A program made the position numbers and the translations under genes. Under the pieces are notes generated by a model. It made no database searches and was not told the origin of the DNA. It saw only the letters and a list, made by a program, of their open reading frames with translations. A stretch of 64,000 nucleotides of DNA from Bdellovibrio svalbardensis. GTDB taxonomy: Bacteria; Bdellovibrionota; Bdellovibrionia; Bdellovibrionales; Bdellovibrionaceae. The stretch covers positions 62,001-126,000 of the forward strand of contig NZ_JANRMI010000005.1 in assembly GCF_029531655.1 (NCBI RefSeq). Direction: 5' to 3'. Shown one piece after another: positions 42,205 to 50,890 of this stretch. Position 1 is the stretch's first letter, and every line of letters begins with the position of its first letter.

Positions 42205-43212
42205 ATGAGAATATTCCTCTCGGGATGCGCACTATTACTGTCTGGTTTACCAGTTTTTGCAGGGTCTACGGCAACGCCGTCTGCCCCAGCTGAGCCTGCG
42301 GATTTACTTCCGGCACCGCTCCTGCAAATCTCTGAGACTGATGCCTTTTCTAAATTCGTCTTCTTAGTGGATAAAGAGCAAAGAAAGCTCACCGTCTTTG
42401 AAAGAAATGGCGAGAAGATTCAAAAGATCCAGGAATTTCCAGCTGACATTGGAAAAAATGGCGGCAACAAAACCAAGCGTGACGATGCCCGAACACCAGA
42501 AGGTATCTATTTCCTGGAGAAACGTCTTTCCCAACCGGAAATTCCTTTCAATCTTTATGGCGCATTGGCCTTTACCACCAACTACCCGAACCTTTTTGAC
42601 CGCCGTCAAAATAAAACCGGCTCAGGCATCTGGCTTCATGCGATCCCTGATTCCGTCGCATTGACTCGCGGCTCTCGCGGCTGTGTGGTGGTGCGCAATG
42701 AAGTCATCAAGAAACTGGCTGATTATATTAAGCTACGCGAAACACCGATCTTGATTTTCGATCACGTGAATTATCTTTCTAAAGATGAGCATGAAAAACG
42801 TCGTGTCGAATTGAATTCATTTATTGAAGGCTGGCGCCAAGCCTGGGAAGCCCAAGACATCGATAAATATATCAGCTTCTATGATAAGGACTTTAAGGCT
42901 CCGGGCTTCAATTTGAAAACCTGGAAGAACCATAAAGCCAGCTTGAAATCAAAATACGAGTTCATCAAAGTGCATCTTTCACAACCCTATATCGTTCAAC
43001 ACAACGATCAGTTGTTAGTAAAGACCTTGCAACGTTATGAATCAGACCAGCATGTCGACTATGGCGTTAAAACCATTTACGCCGTCAAGTCGGGCGATAC
43101 CTACAAAATCATTCGCGAAGAGTGGAGCCCCTTCAATCAGAAGGAAGTGGCTGCAGCTATCGCACGAGGCGAGAACCTGATGAGCAGTCAGGCGTCTCAG
43201 CAAACTCAATAG
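42205..43212 (+). CDS. YkuD-type LD-carboxypeptidase with NTF2 domain (Bd1075-like)
   Basis: It probably trims the terminal D-Ala from tetrapeptides of peptidoglycan. A signal peptide covers residues 1-20. The YkuD catalytic domain (about 48-190) has the active-site His in SGIWLHAIPDS and nucleophile Cys in SRGCVVVRNEV (about residue 160). The C-terminal part (about 205-320; FIEGWRQAWEAQDIDKYISFYDKDF) is NTF2-like. This architecture matches Helicobacter Csd6, Campylobacter Pgp2 and Bdellovibrio Bd1075, which shape cell curvature. 335 aa agrees with Bd1075. No Shine-Dalgarno is present before the ATG. Confidence 0.9.
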   Translation: MRIFLSGCALLLSGLPVFAGSTATPSAPAEPADLLPAPLLQISETDAFSKFVFLVDKEQRKLTVFERNGEKIQKIQEFPADIGKNGGNKTKRDDARTPEGIYFLEKRLSQPEIPFNLYGALAFTTNYPNLFDRRQNKTGSGIWLHAIPDSVALTRGSRGCVVVRNEVIKKLADYIKLRETPILIFDHVNYLSKDEHEKRRVELNSFIEGWRQAWEAQDIDKYISFYDKDFKAPGFNLKTWKNHKASLKSKYEFIKVHLSQPYIVQHNDQLLVKTLQRYESDQHVDYGVKTIYAVKSGDTYKIIREEWSPFNQKEVAAAIARGENLMSSQASQQTQ

Positions 43213-43215
43213 CTT

Positions 43216-43776
43216 CTATTTTTTATAGCAAAAGCAAGTCGTCAGGTGGTCATTGACCATTCCGGTGGCTTGCATATGAGCATAAAGAGTTGTCGACCCC
43301 AGAAACTTAAATCCCCGCTTCTTCATATCTTTTGCCAAAGCATCGGACACCGGTGAGGTCGCTGGAATTTGTTTCGTTGTTTTTCTCTTACCATTTACGG
43401 GCTTGTAGTCGACGAAAGCCCAAATGTAATTTGAGAAGCTACCGAACTCTTTTTGGACTTCTAAAAATCTTTGGGCATTGTTAATTGCTGCACGAATTTT
43501 CAATTCATTGCGAACGATGCCTTCATTTTTGAGAAGGCTTTGGACCTTTTTCTCGGTAAATTTCGCGACCTTTGCAGGATCGAAGCTGGCAAAAGCCTTG
43601 CGATAGTTTTCTCTTTTTCTCAAGATTGTAATCCAACTAAGACCGGCTTGCGCGGACTCAAGTACTAAGAACTCAAAAATAGTTTGATCGTCCCGAACCG
43701 GGCGTCCCCACTCTTTGTCGTGATAATCCAAATAAAGCGGATCTGAGCCGGGCCAAGTGCATCTTGTTTTATTCAT
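43216..43776 (-). CDS. tag: DNA-3-methyladenine glycosylase I
   Basis: It excises 3-methyladenine from alkylated DNA. The family opening RCTWPGSDPLYLDYHDKEWGRPV and FEFLVLESAQAGLSWITIL (with the base-recognising Glu) are present. The zinc-snap ligands Cys6, the His of LDYHDKEWG, and the C-terminal His and Cys (NDHLTTCFCY) are all kept. 186 aa is normal. It converges on the LD-carboxypeptidase gene with only three bases between stops, so no terminator fits there. Confidence 0.95.
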   Translation of the reverse strand: MNKTRCTWPGSDPLYLDYHDKEWGRPVRDDQTIFEFLVLESAQAGLSWITILRKRENYRKAFASFDPAKVAKFTEKKVQSLLKNEGIVRNELKIRAAINNAQRFLEVQKEFGSFSNYIWAFVDYKPVNGKRKTTKQIPATSPVSDALAKDMKKRGFKFLGSTTLYAHMQATGMVNDHLTTCFCYKK

Positions 43777-43888
43777 CTGCCCAAACTAGCAGATCTTAGA
43801 GCCCTGTTCCAGCTTTGAACAATGTTGAATGTGCAACTTGACAGCAAATAGAATCGGCATAAGTTTAAATTAAGGAGGTTGAAGTCTT

Positions 43889-44140
43889 ATGAGCTTTAAG
43901 GATCTTTACAACCACATCCTACTTGGAGCTGGAGTCACGGCCCTGGTCACTGTGATCTCAGGGGCGGCAGCACATATCGTTCCCCTATCTAAAAGTTCGA
44001 TCGCCGAAGTTCTTCGCCCACCCAATGCCCTCACTCAGAACCTAAAAATTGCTCCGCAGTGTAAAGTCATTACTAAGCTTTATGAAATTCCTCGCTGTCA
44101 GGACATGAGCCAAGCTGAATCCAAAAATCGTTTGCACTAA
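43889..44140 (+). CDS. Small protein with one membrane segment
   Basis: 83 aa of unknown family. A hydrophobic helix at residues about 11-30 (LLGAGVTALVTVISGAAAHI) is followed by a short tail with two cysteines (PQCKVI, PRCQDM). AAGGAGG sits ten bases before ATG 43889 and a terminator follows, so it is very likely real. Confidence 0.7.
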   Translation: MSFKDLYNHILLGAGVTALVTVISGAAAHIVPLSKSSIAEVLRPPNALTQNLKIAPQCKVITKLYEIPRCQDMSQAESKNRLH

Positions 44141-44178
44141 TCTTTGCGTTTTCCAGAAGCCTTAAAAAAGGCATAAAA

Positions 44179-44208
44179 AAAGCCCACAACTTTTCAGCTG
44201 TGGGCTTT
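44179..44208. terminator. Bidirectional terminator
   Basis: AAAGCCCACA (44179-44188) and TGTGGGCTTT (44199-44208) with a ten-base loop between convergent small genes. Confidence 0.8.
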
Positions 44209-44233
44209 ATAATTTAAAAATCTAAATCAGCAA

Positions 44234-44419
44234 CTAGTGTGAATCGTCAGCTGAAGTGTTTTTTCCATCCATAGTGAACGTCTCAACGTTGCTAGCTAGG
44301 TCAGGAAGTTGCTCCAAGTGTTTTTTCAACTCGTCAGTCTTCAAATCACCTACGTTGAGGTTTCTTTCAGTCAATCTAATATCCCATTTGAGATTTTTGT
44401 TTGCATCAGCCAAAGACAT
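44234..44419 (-). CDS. Small cytoplasmic protein of unknown function
   Basis: 61 aa, start ATG 44419 with AAAGGAA six bases ahead. The chain (MSLADANKNLKWDIRLTERN) is polar, without signal or membrane segment, and no family is recognised. An in-frame GTG or ATG further out to 44473 lacks a ribosome site. Confidence 0.6.
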   Translation of the reverse strand: MSLADANKNLKWDIRLTERNLNVGDLKTDELKKHLEQLPDLASNVETFTMDGKNTSADDSH

Positions 44420-44480
44420 CGCAGGTTCCTTTCGGTTTGAACGGCTTTCTTTATAGCCCATCTTGGAAGCCAAGTCCAGA

Positions 44481-44563
44481 AGGTACCCGCTTCCTTTTTA
44501 CTCAAAAAAAGCTTTTTTTAATTAACTGAAGTACCAAATAGCCCCTAAGGGAAGCTGGTACCT
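44481..44563. repeat. REP-like inverted pair AGGTACC(C/A)GCTTCC
   Basis: AGGTACCCGCTTCC (44481-44494) and the inverse of 44550-44563 match at 13 of 14 bases. The 55-base interior contains a perfect A7GCT7 palindrome (44504-44519). It lies between rhomboid and the small gene. Confidence 0.6.
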
Positions 44564-44569
44564 TTGATG

Positions 44570-44602
44570 CTACTCCAGCGGAGCTGGAGTATAAGCCAGC
44601 CT
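44570..44602. repeat. CTCCAGC variant of the hairpin family
   Basis: ACTCCAGC (44572-44579), GGA, GCTGGAGT (44583-44590), then ATAAGCCAGCC overlapping the rhomboid stop. Two stem positions differ from the consensus and both partners changed too. Confidence 0.8.
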
Positions 44603-45350
44603 AGTTCCAGTATTTTGGGGGTTTATCGCTCTTCTTTTCGTTATCGACCACTAAACGCAGGTTACGACCCTTGTTTTTGGCCTTTTTCTTGAAATCCTGG
44701 CGGGTAAACCAAGCCTTAAACTGAAGACAAATGAAGCCAGATACGATACCGCCCAAATGGGCCAAGTACGCCACTTCTCCACCGCTCACCCCAGAGGTCA
44801 TCATAGAAGCCAACTGGACTAAGCCCATAAGACCCACAAAGTATTTAGTCTTCATAGGGAAGAGCATAAAGAAGTAAACAATGCGCTCTCCGAAGATGAT
44901 CCCTTGAGCCAACAGCAATCCAAAGACTGCGCCCGAAGCCCCGATCACCGGAACGATCAACCCTGTTTGCGACCCTGTCGCCAAGGCATAGCCCCAAACG
45001 CACAAGCAATACAAGATCGCCGCGCCCACTCCGCAAGAGAAATAGTAAATCAGGAAGAAACGTGTTCCCCATCTTTGCTCAAGCTCTGCCCCGAAGAACC
45101 ATAACATCAGCATATTAAATAAAATATGGGTCACCGACATGGAGTGCAGGAACATGTATGAGACAAGCTGCCAAATCTGGAAATCGAAAAGAACTTTTCC
45201 CGGATAAAGAGCAAAGATGGAAGTGAACGGCACATGCATGAAACCTTCCATCAAAACTTGCAGAAGGAACCACACGGCCACATTGATGATGATCAACCAC
45301 TTCACAGCTTTTGTGAGAGGGGCTGTTTGAAAACTGACGCTTCTATTCAT
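44601..45350 (-). CDS. Rhomboid-family intramembrane serine protease
   Basis: Six membrane segments over 249 aa. The catalytic Ser lies in IGASGAVFGLL (about residue 140) and the His in AYLAHLGGIVSGF (about 200), with the HILFNMLMLWFFG loop before. Such proteases cleave membrane-protein substrates; the substrate is unknown. The C-terminus is a basic cytoplasmic tail. It overlaps the HIT gene by four bases and is last in the run sppA-unknown-HIT-rhomboid. Confidence 0.92.
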   Translation of the reverse strand: MNRSVSFQTAPLTKAVKWLIIINVAVWFLLQVLMEGFMHVPFTSIFALYPGKVLFDFQIWQLVSYMFLHSMSVTHILFNMLMLWFFGAELEQRWGTRFFLIYYFSCGVGAAILYCLCVWGYALATGSQTGLIVPVIGASGAVFGLLLAQGIIFGERIVYFFMLFPMKTKYFVGLMGLVQLASMMTSGVSGGEVAYLAHLGGIVSGFICLQFKAWFTRQDFKKKAKNKGRNLRLVVDNEKKSDKPPKYWN

Positions 45351-45955
45351 ATCTTCCTAAAATAACCCAAAAGTTTATCGTAGGTCTGCTCAAGACTTTC
45401 AACCAAGACCTTGGTCTCAGCAATAAGCGGGAAGAAATTCAGATCTCCAGCCCATCTTGGAATCACATGGTAGTGCAAATGATCTGGAATACCCGCACCT
45501 GCCACTGCCCCGTGATTTAGACCCACGTTGATGCCACCAGGTTCATAGATTTCCATCAAGGCCTTCATCACTAAACGCACAGTATTTTGTATATCCGCAT
45601 ACTCTTCATCATGAAGCTGCAAAACGTCCCCACAATGGCGCACCGGCAATACCAATACATGGCCACTGTTGTATGGAAATTTATTAAGAACAACCATGGA
45701 GTATTTCGTTTTATAAACACACAAAGTTTCAAAAGCGATTCCACCTTTAGAGGCATTGCAGAAAACGCAACCCTCAGGCTTGATCAGCTTTCTGACGTAC
45801 TTCATACGATCAGGACGAATGAGAACATCCCGCTCCAAGGGCCAAATCTCGCTATCCACTCGGAACTCGGCACGTTTTGGCGCAACAGTCTTTTTAGTTA
45901 CGGTTTTGCTCTTCTTTACTGATTTCGTTTTCTTCGTCTGCTTCTTCAAAGCCAT
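45347..45955 (-). CDS. HIT-family nucleotide hydrolase/transferase
   Basis: A histidine-triad protein. The triad HLHYHVIPRW lies near residue 160, with GLNHGAVAGAG before it and NKFPYNSGHVLVLPVRH in the middle, as in Ap4A-type HIT enzymes. The first 30 residues are a very Lys-rich extension (KKQTKKTKSVKKSKTVTKK), absent from typical HIT proteins, that could bind nucleic acid. Two Cys near residue 62 (CVFCNAS) may bind zinc. It sits between two envelope-protein genes and is coupled to rhomboid by ATGA. Confidence 0.93.
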   Translation of the reverse strand: MALKKQTKKTKSVKKSKTVTKKTVAPKRAEFRVDSEIWPLERDVLIRPDRMKYVRKLIKPEGCVFCNASKGGIAFETLCVYKTKYSMVVLNKFPYNSGHVLVLPVRHCGDVLQLHDEEYADIQNTVRLVMKALMEIYEPGGINVGLNHGAVAGAGIPDHLHYHVIPRWAGDLNFFPLIAETKVLVESLEQTYDKLLGYFRKI

Positions 45956-45957
45956 TC

Positions 45958-46368
45958 TTACTCCGTGCTGTCAGTGAAAAAACTAGGACGACCGACAAGT
46001 CTGTTTTCGACATAGAATACTACGTGGCAGTTTTTGCGAAACTCAACACCCACATCTTCGCCCTTGCCACCAGTTGGGTTGATTAAGAAAAGATCCACGG
46101 TCGCCTTCGGATCGGGGCAGTTGTCGACTGTCAATTCAAAGAAGGTCACCGGAACATAACCGCCCCCCCCCATCACTTCGACGAACGAGAACTTCGTTCC
46201 TTGTGGCAACTGAATATGCTCATTCATTGGCAAATCAATAGTCAGATAATAGAAACCCTTATAAACCACGTCTGTCCAGGGAACCGGATTTCTTGGATCC
46301 ACCTCATGCACTGTTTGCGCATGAGATGGTGTCGCCATCATTGAAAGCAGAACAAACAGAAAGTTCAT
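45958..46368 (-). CDS. Exported protein of unknown function
   Basis: 136 aa. A signal peptide covers residues 1-18 (MNFLFVLLSMMATPSHA). The mature part is beta-rich and has two cysteines (VDNCPDPKA and RKNCHVVF) likely to pair. No family recognised. GGGAG precedes ATG 46368, and the stop of sppA lies two bases upstream, so it is co-translated with sppA. Confidence 0.72.
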   Translation of the reverse strand: MNFLFVLLSMMATPSHAQTVHEVDPRNPVPWTDVVYKGFYYLTIDLPMNEHIQLPQGTKFSFVEVMGGGGYVPVTFFELTVDNCPDPKATVDLFLINPTGGKGEDVGVEFRKNCHVVFYVENRLVGRPSFFTDSTE

Positions 46369-46370
46369 TC

Positions 46371-47342
46371 TTACTCCCAGTAGCCTGGCATCATGTACAA
46401 AGGTTGATTCAAGTACTGCGCGCGCAAAAGATATTTCATCGCAGATTCAACATTCAAACCGGCCGAAGCTTTCCCCTTCAGAAGATCCGCATACTCCGCC
46501 ATAGAATTCACATCGTCTTCCACGTCTTTGCCACCGAAATCAAAGATGCTCATTTTCTTTTTAGGAATCTCGAACAATTCATAGTTGTCGCCAAGCTTCG
46601 CAAGATCCGCCGCCACCTTCACAGCATCATCAAAGAAACCTTCTTGATCCGCAAAACCCAGCTTCACCGCCGAAGCTCCTGTGAAGACGCGACCGTCTGC
46701 ATACTCTGTCACGATTTCTTCTTTAAGTTTGCGCTCTTTCATCACAGTTCCTTTGAACTGTGCATAGACTTCGTTGATCATGTTTTGGAACAAAGCTCTT
46801 TCATCTTCACGCATGCCTCTGTATTCCGCTCCAGAATCTTTGAACTTTCCAGACGTGATAGAGTAGCGAGTCACTTTCGCCCAATCATAAAGTTTTTCAA
46901 GATTCGCAAACTCCATGATCACACCGATAGATCCCACCAACGCTCCTGGAGCCACGACGATCTTGTCGCAAGCCACAGCAGAGTAGTAAGCACCGCTGGC
47001 CATCACACCCGTCGTCACACAGACCACCGGTTTTTTGAGTTCAGTGCGAACGCGCTTGATCTCGTGATAAATTTCTTGAGAAGGCCCAACAGATCCGCCT
47101 GGAGAATTGATATTGATAACGATCGCCTTAATGCGGTTGTCGTCTTTGTATTTTTTTAGATTCTTGATGAACTTCTTCCCGTTCAAGATCACACCATTCA
47201 TCTCAAGATGAAGGATGGTATTTTTCGCAGAAACTTTCTTTTCGGATTCACCGAAGAAGTCTCCACCCATTTTTAGTAGTGCGGCGATACCGACGAATAC
47301 TAGAAATATAATAAGAATTTTTTTAAAGAAATTGCCCTTCAT
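46371..47342 (-). CDS. sppA: Signal peptide peptidase SppA
   Basis: A membrane-anchored S49 protease that clears remnant signal peptides. Membrane segment at about 8-27. The nucleophile Ser lies in TTGVMASGAYYSAVACD, and INSPGGSVGPSQEIYHEI and VGSIGVIMEFANLEKL are other S49 marks; the catalytic Lys is expected near SGKFKDSGAEYRGM. At 323 aa it is the short SppA form. ATG 47342 has AGGGAG upstream. Confidence 0.94.
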   Translation of the reverse strand: MKGNFFKKILIIFLVFVGIAALLKMGGDFFGESEKKVSAKNTILHLEMNGVILNGKKFIKNLKKYKDDNRIKAIVININSPGGSVGPSQEIYHEIKRVRTELKKPVVCVTTGVMASGAYYSAVACDKIVVAPGALVGSIGVIMEFANLEKLYDWAKVTRYSITSGKFKDSGAEYRGMREDERALFQNMINEVYAQFKGTVMKERKLKEEIVTEYADGRVFTGASAVKLGFADQEGFFDDAVKVAADLAKLGDNYELFEIPKKKMSIFDFGGKDVEDDVNSMAEYADLLKGKASAGLNVESAMKYLLRAQYLNQPLYMMPGYWE

Positions 47343-47441
47343 GCTGCGCTCCCTGTGGGTCGCCCAGAGTTTGGCGTAGGCTGGACATACCCATGTTCTA
47401 AAGTAGGCCCTTTTTGAATGACTCCTTCATGGAGCACAAAT

Positions 47442-47475
47442 AAAAAAAGGGACCCGATTAGGGTCCCCTTTTAAG
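47442..47475 (-). terminator. Terminator of rpsA
   Basis: GGGACCC (47449-47455) and GGGTCCC (47461-47467) with a five-base loop; T-run on the minus strand, about 36 bases after the rpsA stop. Confidence 0.9.
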
Positions 47476-47510
47476 ACTTCACAGTCAATTACGCTGGGCG
47501 CAATTGGCTA

Positions 47511-49310
47511 TTACTGTTTGTCTGTCTTCATGTTTTTCAACTGGTCAGCGAACAAGTCACCGAAAGTTGATTTTGAAGTTGCAGTCGCTTTTTTAACGTA
47601 GTCGTCAACATCCGCTTTTGATTCACGAAGTTTAACAAGTTTCGCTGACAAACCGATCTTACGAGCGTCTTTGTCGATAGAGATAACTTCTGCTTTAACA
47701 GATTGACCTGGCTTAATGAAGTCTTCAACTGTGTTGATTTTATCAGTTGTAAGTTCAGAAATGTGGATCAAACCTTCGATATCAGATTCAAGTTCAACGA
47801 AAGCACCAAAATCAGCTGTTTTAGTTACTTTAACGTCGTGTTGAGTTCCGATAGCGTATTTGTTTTCGATGTTAGCCCATGGATCAGACTCAAGTTGTTT
47901 GATACCAAGAGAGAATCTTTCGTTCTCAATGTCTACACCTAGAACAACCGCACGAACTTTTTGTCCTTTAGTGAACATTTCGTTCGGGTGATTTACACGT
48001 TTAGTCCAAGAGAAGTCAGAGATATGAACTAGACCGTCAATACCTTCTTCGATACCGATGAAGATACCGAAATCAGTTACTGATTTCACTTCGCCTTCGA
48101 TGATTGTACCAGGAGCATAAGACTCCTTCATTTCAATCCAAGGATTTTGTTGAAGCTGTTTCATACCCAAGCTGATGCGACGGTTTTCAGTGTCTACTTC
48201 AAGTACAACAACTTCAACTTCGTCACCAACGTTAACTACTTGTGAAGGGTGTTTCACACGTTTAGTCCAAGACATTTCAGAAACGTGGATCAAACCTTCG
48301 ATACCTTCGCCAAGTTCAACGAATGCACCGTATTCTGCCAATGAAACAACTTTGCCTTTAAGCTTAGTGCCTGCAGGGTAAGAAGCCTTAACAGATTCCC
48401 AAGGATCAGAGTGCAACTGTTTCATGCCCAAAGATACGCGTTCTTTTTCTTTGTCATACTTAAGAACTTTAACTTGGATTTCGTCGCCAACATTCAACAT
48501 TTCTGAAGGATGTTTTACGCGGCCCCAAGACATATCAGTGATGTGCAACAATCCGTCCATGCCACCAAGATCGATGAACGCACCGTAGTCAGTGATATTT
48601 TTAACGATACCAGTAACAACTGAACCTTCAGCCATAGTGTCAAGAGTTTGTGAACGCAAACTGTCGCGTTCTTCTTCAAGAAGTGCGCGGCGAGAAAGAA
48701 CGATGTTGCCACGTTTCTTGTTGAATTTGATAACTTTGAATTTGAATTTTTTGCCGAGGTAAACGTCCATGTTGCGAACTGGGCGTAGATCGATTTGTGA
48801 TCCAGGCAAGAATGCTTTAACGCCGATATCAACGCTCAAGCCGCCTTTAACTTTAGCAACAACAGTACCTTCGATAACTTCTTCGTTCTCAGCTGCTTTA
48901 GAGATATCAGTCCATGCGCGAAGCATGTCAGCTTTATCTTTAGAAAGAACGATCATTCCGTTTTCGTTTTCGATACGGTCGATAAGAACTTCTACTTTAT
49001 CTCCAGCTTTTACATCACGAACACCGTCAATAACGCGGAATTCATTGATTGCGATCAAACCTTCAGATTTGTAGTTGATGTCTACAAGTACGTAGTCAGA
49101 TTGAACTTCAACTACTGAACCAGTAACAACGTCGCCGACTTTGAAATCTTGCTCTTTCATGGACGCTTCGAATAGAGAATCGAATTCGCCTTTTTCAGAT
49201 TTTGCAGCACCATAGATGCCAGGATTAGCAGCGACTTTAGAATCTTCTGCATCCAAGAAAGCTAGCACTTTCTGTTTTTCAAGCTCAGCCTTGTTCATTT
49301 GTTTTGTCAT
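47511..49310 (-). CDS. rpsA: 30S ribosomal protein S1
   Basis: Six S1 RNA-binding repeats (about 55-120, 140-200, 225-295, 310-382, 397-469, 484-552); the four C-terminal ones carry the GAFV/GIF-LxxGxxGLxHxSxxSW pattern. The protein unwinds and delivers mRNA to the 30S subunit. 599 aa is within range. The ATG at 49310 has GGAGG 17 bases upstream, too far for ordinary use, and an A/T-rich leader in between, as in rpsA genes that are autoregulated. Confidence 0.97.
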   Translation of the reverse strand: MTKQMNKAELEKQKVLAFLDAEDSKVAANPGIYGAAKSEKGEFDSLFEASMKEQDFKVGDVVTGSVVEVQSDYVLVDINYKSEGLIAINEFRVIDGVRDVKAGDKVEVLIDRIENENGMIVLSKDKADMLRAWTDISKAAENEEVIEGTVVAKVKGGLSVDIGVKAFLPGSQIDLRPVRNMDVYLGKKFKFKVIKFNKKRGNIVLSRRALLEEERDSLRSQTLDTMAEGSVVTGIVKNITDYGAFIDLGGMDGLLHITDMSWGRVKHPSEMLNVGDEIQVKVLKYDKEKERVSLGMKQLHSDPWESVKASYPAGTKLKGKVVSLAEYGAFVELGEGIEGLIHVSEMSWTKRVKHPSQVVNVGDEVEVVVLEVDTENRRISLGMKQLQQNPWIEMKESYAPGTIIEGEVKSVTDFGIFIGIEEGIDGLVHISDFSWTKRVNHPNEMFTKGQKVRAVVLGVDIENERFSLGIKQLESDPWANIENKYAIGTQHDVKVTKTADFGAFVELESDIEGLIHISELTTDKINTVEDFIKPGQSVKAEVISIDKDARKIGLSAKLVKLRESKADVDDYVKKATATSKSTFGDLFADQLKNMKTDKQ

Positions 49311-49392
49311 ATCGTTTTTTAAAAACCTCCACGTAGTAAAACCTCAATTGGGTTCTACCCGTACCTTTCTTCGCGCTATAGGCGAATCAATG

Positions 49393-49421
49393 GTTTAGCG
49401 AGCTAAGGGGGCAGAAGTCAA
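49393..49421 (-). promoter_or_regulatory. Possible rpsA promoter
   Basis: On the minus strand TTGACT (49421-49416), 17-base spacer, CTAAAC (49398-49393), about 80 bases before the rpsA ATG. Confidence 0.4.
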
Positions 49422-49560
49422 AGGTTTTACGCAGTCTGTTAGGGGTTTCCCAGAGGGACTTTTATGTATGCCTACAAGTCCTTAATCTTCCCCCTGACAG
49501 CAGGGCCTCAGCTCTAACATATTTGATCTGGCGTCGATTTTTCTACAAACTGGAGGACTT

Positions 49561-50868
49561 ATGAGAATCCTGTTAATCGGGCTCTGGCTAAGCTTTTGGG
49601 GCACGAACTCTATTGCAGGACCCCAATTTCGCACAGAAATCAGCTCCGCCCTGCAGTTTATCCAATATTATCAGACCACCGGGCACGAGGGATACGACCC
49701 CGGGCAATGGGTGGCACGGGTCACCTCCTATGTTCCGGGCCCCATCGGCGTTGGCAAATTCAATGTGCCTTATGATGAGCCCACCGCTTTTGTCGCAGGA
49801 TCGATCGCCAATGTTTTGGCAGAGATCTATTTTCTTGATTCACGCTACAAAGAAATTCCGCCGATGATCGCCAAAACTGTGGCGGGCTTTCAGAACTATT
49901 ATTGGGGAAACCTTTTTAATTTCTATCCTTCCGAAATGTTTCGCGGAGTTAAAATCAGACAGCCGCGCTATATGTATCTCGCTCCACAATGGCAGGGCTT
50001 TGCGAATATTCCGCCCGACGCTGACACCACTTCCGTTGCACGCACCACTCTTCATTATTTAAATAGCATGGGCCAAGGCACCCGGCCTGATCAGTTCAAC
50101 ACAGAATTGCCCGAGCAAGTTATGAAGGCGCTTTCGGCAACACGAGACTTGGATCGCCACGCGCATATCTATAATAAATTGCAGGGCCAAGTGAATACCG
50201 GCGCATTTATGACGTGGCTTTGGGACGAAACCAATCCCGATATGCCTCGAAATTATTTTGCCCGCCCGGATCGTGGCACGCGCATTCCATTTAATAAGAA
50301 CGATGTCGACTGCGTGGTGAATGCCAATGTGTTGAAGCTTTTGAAGTACGCTGGAAAAACCGAAGGCCCGGGCTACAAAGCCAGTTGTGAACATCTCAAT
50401 CGTGTCGTGGCAAAAAAGCAGTTTTACTTCTGCGGGATGTATTACCCCAGCTCTTACGCCCTCCCCTATTCTATCGCGAACAATTTAAGTGAAGGAGTGA
50501 AATGCCTCGAACCTTCACGACAAAAACTTTTGAACTATGTCATCGCCAAACAAGATCCCGACGGAGCTTGGCGAAACAGTGTCTTCGCCAGACCGGATTA
50601 TATTCACTCGACGGCCTGGGCCTTGAACGCCCTGCTGATGCTGGGTGATCCGCACAATGAGTTTCATCGCCTGAAAGTGAAGCGCGGTGTGAAGTTTCTG
50701 TTATCACAAATGGAGAAGGATTCGCATGGCTATGCCTATTGGCCGGGGCAGGTTTTTTATGCGGCAACTTTTATCGCACGCTATCCCGTGGTGTGGCGGT
50801 CGACGTCTTATACGACCGCTCTCAGTGCAAAGGCATTGTTGTTGGCAGAGAGATTTCTGGCGCAATAG
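49561..50868 (+). CDS. Exported alpha/alpha-toroid-like protein
   Basis: 435 aa with a signal peptide (1-19, cut after IAG). The C-terminal half shows the terpenoid-cyclase/prenyltransferase style of paired helices (QDPDGAWRNSVF, YIHSTAWALNALLMLGDP, VKFLLSQMEKDSHGYAYWPGQVFYAATFIA, TSYTTALSAKALLLAERFL), i.e. an alpha/alpha toroid. Cysteines cluster in the middle (DVDCVVN, ASCEHLN, FYFCGMYY, VKCLEP). No catalytic DxDD or zinc set can be named, so the function stays open. CTGGAGGACTT gives a strong start at ATG 49561. Confidence 0.72.
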   Translation: MRILLIGLWLSFWGTNSIAGPQFRTEISSALQFIQYYQTTGHEGYDPGQWVARVTSYVPGPIGVGKFNVPYDEPTAFVAGSIANVLAEIYFLDSRYKEIPPMIAKTVAGFQNYYWGNLFNFYPSEMFRGVKIRQPRYMYLAPQWQGFANIPPDADTTSVARTTLHYLNSMGQGTRPDQFNTELPEQVMKALSATRDLDRHAHIYNKLQGQVNTGAFMTWLWDETNPDMPRNYFARPDRGTRIPFNKNDVDCVVNANVLKLLKYAGKTEGPGYKASCEHLNRVVAKKQFYFCGMYYPSSYALPYSIANNLSEGVKCLEPSRQKLLNYVIAKQDPDGAWRNSVFARPDYIHSTAWALNALLMLGDPHNEFHRLKVKRGVKFLLSQMEKDSHGYAYWPGQVFYAATFIARYPVVWRSTSYTTALSAKALLLAERFLAQ

Positions 50869-50890
50869 AAAGACCTGCGCTGAAGCGAAC

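Noticed and set aside
46293-47159. 288-aa open frame on the plus strand
   Set aside because: Antisense to sppA and rich in His/Arg/Phe as expected for a reverse-complement frame; no ribosome site.
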